Below, piece after piece: positions 7,374-11,219 of a DNA stretch of 11,219 bases (its first letter is position 1; every line of letters begins with the position of its first letter). Position numbers and translations under genes: made by a program. Under the pieces are notes generated by a model, which did no database searches, was not told the DNA's origin, and was given only the letters and a program-made list of their open reading frames with translations. Origin of the DNA: CAYOXD01 sp964407825 (GTDB taxonomy: Bacteria > Desulfobacterota > Desulfobacteria > Desulfobacterales > JAFDDL01). The stretch covers positions 1 to 11,219 of the forward strand of contig CAYOXD010000103.1 in assembly GCA_964407825.1 (NCBI GenBank), written 5' to 3'.

Positions 7374-8115
7374 ACGAAAATCGCAAGAGGCGTTTTCCAG
7401 GTTTCTTGAATACGTCATAGGTCGCAACCCTTTCGAATTCGGACTGATTCCGGATGCAGAGGGGTACGTGAAGGTCAAGGAGCTGCTCAGGGCGATCTGC
7501 GAGGAGGAGGGCTGGGGGCACATCCGCAGGGGGCATCTGAACGAGGTGATGCTGGTTTCGGCTGCCCCTCCCATTGAAATGGCGGGAGCCCTGGTGCGGG
7601 CAGCGGACCGGACCCATCTGCCGGCCCTGCAGCCGGCAGCGAGTCCCCCCAGGCAAATGGTGACCTTCGTTCGCAGGAAAGCCTACCCGGTGGTCCTGGA
7701 AAAGGGGGTGCTGCCATGGGCCCATCCGCAGATTGTCTTGAGCGACGATCGAGCCATGGCTGAAAGAATCGGAAAGAGATACGACCCCCATCCGGTTTTT
7801 CTGACCGTGTCGGTGTCCGGCTTGCTGGCGGCTGGCAAGCCCCTCCATCATGCCGGCGGCAGTCTCTATCTGACCGACGAGATTCCGCCGTCCTGTTTTA
7901 CAGGTCCTGCACCGGACAAGGTCAGGGCGGAGCATCATCCCGCCAAGCCCCCCCAGCCCGAGGCACCGAAAACGCCGGGCAGCTTCCTGTTGGATATGGG
8001 GGAGACGGCTCCCAGGGTACCTGCTTTCAAGCCCGGACGGGACAAGAAAGAAGACTGGAAGCGCGAGCGCCGGCGGATGAGTCGGCGTCAGAGGGAAAAA
8101 GGGGACTGGGAGTAA
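7363..8115 (+). CDS. Tpt1/KptA-like RNA 2'-phosphotransferase-fold protein, divergent
   Basis: 250 residues from GTG 7363 (ATG at 7366 equally possible). The N-terminal part (11-45, FSRFLEYVIGRNPFEFGLIP, then DAEGYVKVKELL) parallels the winged-helix start of Tpt1/KptA. The later part (104-182: RRKAYPVVLEKGVLPW, VLSDDRAMAERIGKRY, AAGKPLHHAGGSLYLTDEIP) parallels the NAD-binding half. Known KptA enzymes transfer an internal RNA 2'-phosphate to NAD+. The residues I associate with catalysis look changed: the LRH triad is IGR (19-21), the HGT motif is absent before RRKAYP, and the RxHVHLS region reads HPQIVLS (121-127). So the fold call is reasonable but the activity is doubtful. From 183 on there is a Pro-rich then strongly basic tail (RDKKEDWKRERRRMSRRQRE) that standard KptA lacks. 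It overlaps the arginine-rich small gene by 11 bases and is followed by serA 265 bases on. Confidence 0.68.
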   Translation: MMRKRKSQEAFSRFLEYVIGRNPFEFGLIPDAEGYVKVKELLRAICEEEGWGHIRRGHLNEVMLVSAAPPIEMAGALVRAADRTHLPALQPAASPPRQMVTFVRRKAYPVVLEKGVLPWAHPQIVLSDDRAMAERIGKRYDPHPVFLTVSVSGLLAAGKPLHHAGGSLYLTDEIPPSCFTGPAPDKVRAEHHPAKPPQPEAPKTPGSFLLDMGETAPRVPAFKPGRDKKEDWKRERRRMSRRQREKGDWE

Positions 8116-8246
8116 ATTGCCGAAACGGTCAAAAACAGCGTTTCCGGTTTAGGGAATCATCAAGCCTATCGGGTAAATCACACCGAAATACGCGTTAGAG
8201 TGGACTCAAAGCCGTTTGAATATCCCGCTATATCCGTGGTTTGCAC

Positions 8247-8274
8247 TTGACAAACCGCTGTGAAGGGCTATGCT
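8247..8274 (+). promoter_or_regulatory. sigma70-type promoter for serA
   Basis: Consensus TTGACA (8247-8252), 16-base spacer, TATGCT (8269-8274, keeping the key T, A and final T of TATAAT). Predicted transcription start is near 8281, giving a leader of about 100 bases before serA. This is the best promoter match in the window and implies serA starts its own unit with the DUF1844 gene and ispE. Confidence 0.55.
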
Positions 8275-8328
8275 GGAGCCCGTTTGCCGATGGGCCTTCG
8301 ATTGGGCTTTTTCCATGGGCGCATGTTA

Positions 8329-8356
8329 GACGCCGGGTCTGAGAGGCCGGGGCGTT
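8329..8356 (+). promoter_or_regulatory. hairpin in the serA leader
   Basis: GACGCC pairs with GGCGTT (one G-U) and, inside it, GGTCT pairs with AGGCC around a GAG loop, leaving a small 1x2 internal loop. The stem ends 9 bases before the AGGAGG ribosome binding site. No T-tract follows, so it is not an intrinsic terminator; it could tune translation or mRNA stability. I see no known riboswitch or T-box pattern. Confidence 0.4.
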
Positions 8357-8365
8357 ATCATATTC

Positions 8366-8371
8366 AGGAGG
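8366..8371 (+). promoter_or_regulatory. ribosome binding site that fixes the serA start
   Basis: A full AGGAGG abuts an ATG at 8372, too close to use, but is 9 bases from the in-frame ATG at 8381. The latter also begins the conserved family N-terminus MKVLVSDNLG. Confidence 0.8.
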
Positions 8372-8380
8372 ATGGATAAG

Positions 8381-9961
8381 ATGAAGGTATTGGTAAGTGA
8401 TAATCTCGGGCAGGAAGGCGTGGATATGTTCCAGGCTGAGGCGGGGATCGAAGTGGATGTTAAAACGGGGTTGGCACCGGAAGCGTTGAAAGCCATCATC
8501 GGCGACTATGACGCACTGGTGATTCGAAGTGCCACCAAGGTGACCGAGGACCTGCTCTCGGCGGCAACCCGCCTGAAGGTTGTGGGAAGGGCCGGCATCG
8601 GCTTGGATAACGTCGATATTCCGGCCGCCACCAAGCGGGGGGTCGCGGTGATGAACACGCCCGGGGGAAATGTGATCACCACCGCGGAGCACGCCATTGC
8701 CATGATGCTCTCGCTGTCGCGTAACATTCCCCAGGCCACCGCGTCGCTGAAGGCCGGTCGATGGGACAAGAAGAAGCTGCAGGGTCGGGAGATGTATAAC
8801 AAGGTTCTGGGCATCGTCGGCTTTGGAAAGATTGGCTCCATCGTCGCGGACCGGGCGCGGGGGCTCAAGATGCAGGTGATCATCCACGACCCCTTTGTGA
8901 CACCAGATCAGATCGAGAAGGCGGGCTATGAGCATGTCAGCCTTGAGGAGCTCTATAAGCGATCCGACTACATCACGGTCCATGTCCCGAAGCTGAAAAA
9001 CACCATCGGCCTTCTCAACCGGGAGGCCTTCGCTTGCATGAAGGACGGTGTGATGGTCATCAACTGCGCCCGGGGCGGCATTGTGGATGAGAAGGATCTC
9101 CTCGATGCGATTCAGTCTGGAAAGGTGGCCGGCGCGGCCCTGGATGTCTTCGAAACCGAACCGCCGGGAAGCCATCCCCTTTTTGAGCTGGACCGTGTCA
9201 TTGCCACTCCCCACCTGGGCGCCTCCACCAAGGAGGCCCAAACCAACGTGGCCGTGGCGGTGGCAGACCAGATCATCGATTACCTGAAAAACGGCACCAT
9301 TCGAAACGCGGTGAACGTGCCGTCCGTAACCGGGGAGCTTCTGGAAAAGCTGGGTCCCTACCTCTACCTCGGCGAGCGGATCGGTTCCCTGGAGGCCCAG
9401 ATGGTGAAAACCCCTCTCAAGGAGGTTCAAATCGAATACCGGGGGGATTTCCATGGCCTTGATCTCACACCGGTCACCTGTGCGGTATTGAAGGGCCTCT
9501 TGACATCCATGGTCAAAGATGATGTCAATTTTATAAACGCCAACGTGCTGGCCAAGGAGCGGGGTATCAAGGTGGCCGAGAGCACCACCACCGCGGCGGA
9601 CGATTACACCAACCTGATTACCGTGAATATCGTCACTACCGAGGAGACCTGCTCGGTGTCAGGGACCATTTTCGGGAAGAAGGATGCCAGGATCGTTCTG
9701 ATCAACAAATTCCGGCTGGAGTTGATTCCGGAGGGGCACCTGGGGCTGATTCAGAACGTGGATATTCCGGGCTCCATCGGCGAAATCGGCTCCACGCTGG
9801 GCAGTTTCAAGATCAATATCGGCCGGATGCACGTGGGCCAGGAACGCGATGGCGAGCGAAACATCATTTTCCTGCAGGTGGATACGCCGTTGACCGAGGA
9901 GGTGGTGGCGAAACTGCGCCAGCTCAAGACGGTCAAGTCCGTGATCCCCTTGGAATTCTAA
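8381..9961 (+). CDS. serA: D-3-phosphoglycerate dehydrogenase
   Basis: First committed step of serine synthesis: oxidises 3-phosphoglycerate to 3-phosphohydroxypyruvate with NAD+, in the cytosol. 526 residues, the long form with extra regulatory domains. The substrate-binding half begins at 1; the Rossmann motif is GFGKIG (147-152) with Asp170 as the likely NAD-selecting residue. The catalytic set Arg231 (CARGG), Glu260 (FETEPP) and His278 (TPHLGAS) is intact. An ASB domain follows (about 315-450), then a C-terminal ACT domain (about 453-526, with NVDIPGSIGEIG) that usually binds serine for feedback inhibition. The start at 8381 rather than the ATG 9 bases earlier is chosen from ribosome binding site spacing. 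It has its own promoter and leader hairpin and is followed by a DUF1844 gene after 57 bases. An imperfect 7-base inverted repeat (9960-9966 with 9987-9993) lies just after its stop. Confidence 0.97.
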   Translation: MKVLVSDNLGQEGVDMFQAEAGIEVDVKTGLAPEALKAIIGDYDALVIRSATKVTEDLLSAATRLKVVGRAGIGLDNVDIPAATKRGVAVMNTPGGNVITTAEHAIAMMLSLSRNIPQATASLKAGRWDKKKLQGREMYNKVLGIVGFGKIGSIVADRARGLKMQVIIHDPFVTPDQIEKAGYEHVSLEELYKRSDYITVHVPKLKNTIGLLNREAFACMKDGVMVINCARGGIVDEKDLLDAIQSGKVAGAALDVFETEPPGSHPLFELDRVIATPHLGASTKEAQTNVAVAVADQIIDYLKNGTIRNAVNVPSVTGELLEKLGPYLYLGERIGSLEAQMVKTPLKEVQIEYRGDFHGLDLTPVTCAVLKGLLTSMVKDDVNFINANVLAKERGIKVAESTTTAADDYTNLITVNIVTTEETCSVSGTIFGKKDARIVLINKFRLELIPEGHLGLIQNVDIPGSIGEIGSTLGSFKINIGRMHVGQERDGERNIIFLQVDTPLTEEVVAKLRQLKTVKSVIPLEF

Positions 9962-10008
9962 GCCGGATAACCCGGGCCGGTCGCTCCCGGCTTCGCAGGA
10001 TCCATGAG

Positions 10009-10014
10009 AGGAGG
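10009..10014 (+). promoter_or_regulatory. ribosome binding site that fixes the DUF1844 start
   Basis: AGGAGG here lies 4 bases before the ATG at 10019. The in-frame ATG at 10004 lies upstream of this site and has none of its own, so 10019 is the better start. Confidence 0.65.
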
Positions 10015-10018
10015 CAAG

Positions 10019-10333
10019 ATGTCGGAGGAGAAGGACCCGGGCAGCAGCGCTACCCCGTCGGCTTCGACCCCCAGAGGGGAGACACCGCTGCCGATCATTG
10101 ATTTTTCCACCTTTGTGATGTCGCTTAATGCGTCAGCCCTGGTTAACCTGGGCGTCATCCCGGATCCCGTCACCGGCAAGAGCGACAAAAACCTGCCCCT
10201 GGGCAAGCAGACCATCGACATCATCAGCATGTTGGAGGAGAAGACCAAGGGGAATCTTACGCCGGACGAGGCGAAGCTGATCAAGGGGATGCTCTATGAC
10301 CTGAGGATCACCTACGTCCAGCAGTCGCGCTGA
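10019..10333 (+). CDS. DUF1844 domain protein
   Basis: 104 residues, soluble, function unknown. After a short Ser/Pro/Thr-rich, probably disordered head (1-25) comes the DUF1844 core: LPIIDFSTFVMSLNASALVN (24-43), LGVIPDP (44-50), NLPLGKQTIDIISMLEEKTK (58-77), GNLTPDEAKLIKGMLYDLR (78-96). All are the recognised family signatures, and the core is likely helical. The family is widespread in Desulfobacterota and in some Acidobacteria and Planctomycetes; no activity has been shown for it to my knowledge. It sits 57 bases after serA and 16 bases before ispE on the same strand, so it is almost certainly co-transcribed with both. Neither neighbour suggests an obvious metabolic link. Confidence 0.9.
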   Translation: MSEEKDPGSSATPSASTPRGETPLPIIDFSTFVMSLNASALVNLGVIPDPVTGKSDKNLPLGKQTIDIISMLEEKTKGNLTPDEAKLIKGMLYDLRITYVQQSR

Positions 10334-10349
10334 GCGTCAGACCGGGAAC

Positions 10350-11219
10350 ATGTCCCAGATGAAGCTGCTCTGTCCGGCGAAAATCAACCTCTTTTTGCAT
10401 GTCACGGGCAGGCGGGCCGACGGGTACCATGACCTCGTCACCCTCATGTGCCCGGTGGGGCTGTACGATACCCTCGCCCTCAGGTTCCAGGGGACCGGTA
10501 TCCGCGTTCGGTGCACTCACCCGGATGTGCCCGAAGATGCTTCCAACCTTGCCATTCGGGCGGCCCGGCTCTTTTATGACCGCCTGCAATGCGGCCCTCC
10601 GGAGCCAGGCCTTGAGATCGATATCCAAAAGCGCATCCCCGTTGCCGGTGGTCTTGGCGGCGGCAGCAGCAATGCCGCCGCCGTGCTGCTGGGTCTGAAC
10701 CGGCATTTCAATCGGCCCTTTTCCCTGCCGGTGCTCCAGGAAATGGCCCTGGCCCTGGGGGCAGACGTCCCCTTTTTTATCCTGGGAACCCCAGCCCTGG
10801 CCACTGGTGTGGGAGAGGTGCTCACGCCCATCGACAGCCTCCCGAAATTTCATGTGTTACTGGTTAATCCAGGGTTCCGCGTATCCACGGCGGCCGTTTT
10901 TAAAAAGCTGAATTTGGCATTGACAAACCCCCCAAAAATAAGTAAAGAAATCTTTTTTGGAGCGCGGAAGCTCGACCTGGTCGGTACCCTTTGGAACGAC
11001 CTTGAGACGGTGACATCCTGCGAGTTTCCTGAAATTCACGGCATAAAAGCGGCGCTTTTGGCCAACGGCGCTGACGGCGCGCTGATGACAGGAAGTGGCC
11101 CGACCGTGTTCGGGCTTTTTTATGATTGGCAGACTGCCCGAAAGGCCGAAAAGGCCCTGTCGGCAAAGGCAACATGGCGTCTGTTTCTCGCTGAATCCAT
11201 TGATGCAACAGGGAGTGCG
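10350..11219 (+). CDS. ispE: 4-diphosphocytidyl-2-C-methyl-D-erythritol kinase, 3' end cut by window
   Basis: Fourth step of the MEP isoprenoid pathway: phosphorylates the 2-hydroxyl of CDP-methylerythritol with ATP, in the cytosol. 290 codons are visible without a stop; the family is about 280-300 residues, so only the last few are missing. GHMP kinase features are in order: PAKINLFLHVTGRRADGYH (9-27) with catalytic Lys11; the ATP loop PVAGGLGGGSSNAA (97-110); catalytic Asp139 in GADVPFF; and the C-terminal glycine motif LMTGSGPTVFGLF (245-257). The start at 10350 has a GGGA 2 bases before it; the ATG at 10359 is also possible and would leave out only three residues. It lies 16 bases after the DUF1844 gene, apparently in the same transcript as serA. 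In Desulfobacterota ispE is often followed by prs, rplY and pth, which would lie beyond this window. Confidence 0.96.
   Translation, partial: MSQMKLLCPAKINLFLHVTGRRADGYHDLVTLMCPVGLYDTLALRFQGTGIRVRCTHPDVPEDASNLAIRAARLFYDRLQCGPPEPGLEIDIQKRIPVAGGLGGGSSNAAAVLLGLNRHFNRPFSLPVLQEMALALGADVPFFILGTPALATGVGEVLTPIDSLPKFHVLLVNPGFRVSTAAVFKKLNLALTNPPKISKEIFFGARKLDLVGTLWNDLETVTSCEFPEIHGIKAALLANGADGALMTGSGPTVFGLFYDWQTARKAEKALSAKATWRLFLAESIDATGSA

Noticed and set aside
7138..7938. 266-residue open frame on the minus strand
   Set aside because: Antisense to the two overlapping plus-strand genes, which show family-like motifs and coupling; the antisense product is low-complexity and unrecognisable.
8122..8144. 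GAAACG/CGTTTC inverted repeat after the KptA-like gene, as a terminator
   Set aside because: Only 6 base pairs around an 11-base loop, with no T-tract.
8228..9454. 408-residue open frame on the minus strand
   Set aside because: It lies antisense to serA, whose domains and catalytic residues are all intact; the antisense product is His/Gly/Arg-rich with no family pattern. It arises from GC-rich codon bias.
9960..9993. 7-base inverted repeat between serA and the DUF1844 gene, as a terminator
   Set aside because: Long loop and no T-tract; spacing and strand suggest read-through into the next gene.

Overview
The window looks like chromosomal DNA from a Gram-negative anaerobe of the Desulfobacterota (former Deltaproteobacteria). 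The evidence is the LPS assembly genes, the serA - DUF1844 - ispE run that I associate with that group, and generally GC-rich codons. The phylum is inferred from gene content and order; no 16S gene or other marker is present. Both ends cut a gene: lpxL on the left and ispE on the right.

Left two thirds (1-6899), minus strand: an envelope locus. Transcription order is lptF (5721..6899), lptG (4645..5721), kdtA/waaA (3290..4599) and lpxK (2137..3279), tightly packed with 1-base overlap, 45-base and 10-base spacing. Further along the same strand is an LpxL/HtrB-type acyltransferase (<1..879). LpxK, KdtA and LpxL complete lipid A-Kdo at the inner membrane. LptF and LptG form the membrane part of the ABC transporter that exports finished LPS. 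The kdtA frame is broken: its N-terminal half and the rest lie in different frames that meet inside a perfect tandem 8-mer at 4223-4238. A nine-base C tract lies further on in the same gene.

Between lpxK and lpxL, on the opposite strand, sits a solitary, strikingly AT-rich radical SAM/SPASM gene (1126..2034) with its own promoter-like and ribosome binding sequences. It looks acquired, and it separates lpxL from the operon. lpxL has its own candidate promoter in the gap.

Right third (6900-11219), plus strand. A divergent intergenic region leads into a two-gene unit: a 65-residue arginine-rich protein (7176..7373) overlapping a 251-codon gene (7363..8115). The latter product resembles Tpt1/KptA RNA 2'-phosphotransferases but seems to lack their signature catalytic residues. 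Next come serA (8381..9961, serine biosynthesis) with a good sigma70-type promoter and a leader hairpin, a DUF1844 protein (10019..10333), and ispE (10350..>11219, MEP isoprenoid pathway).

I found no tRNA, rRNA, CRISPR array, insertion sequence or phage gene. No gap between genes reaches 300 bases. The points most worth following up are the broken or recoded kdtA, the KptA-like protein with its small partner, and the foreign-looking radical SAM gene.
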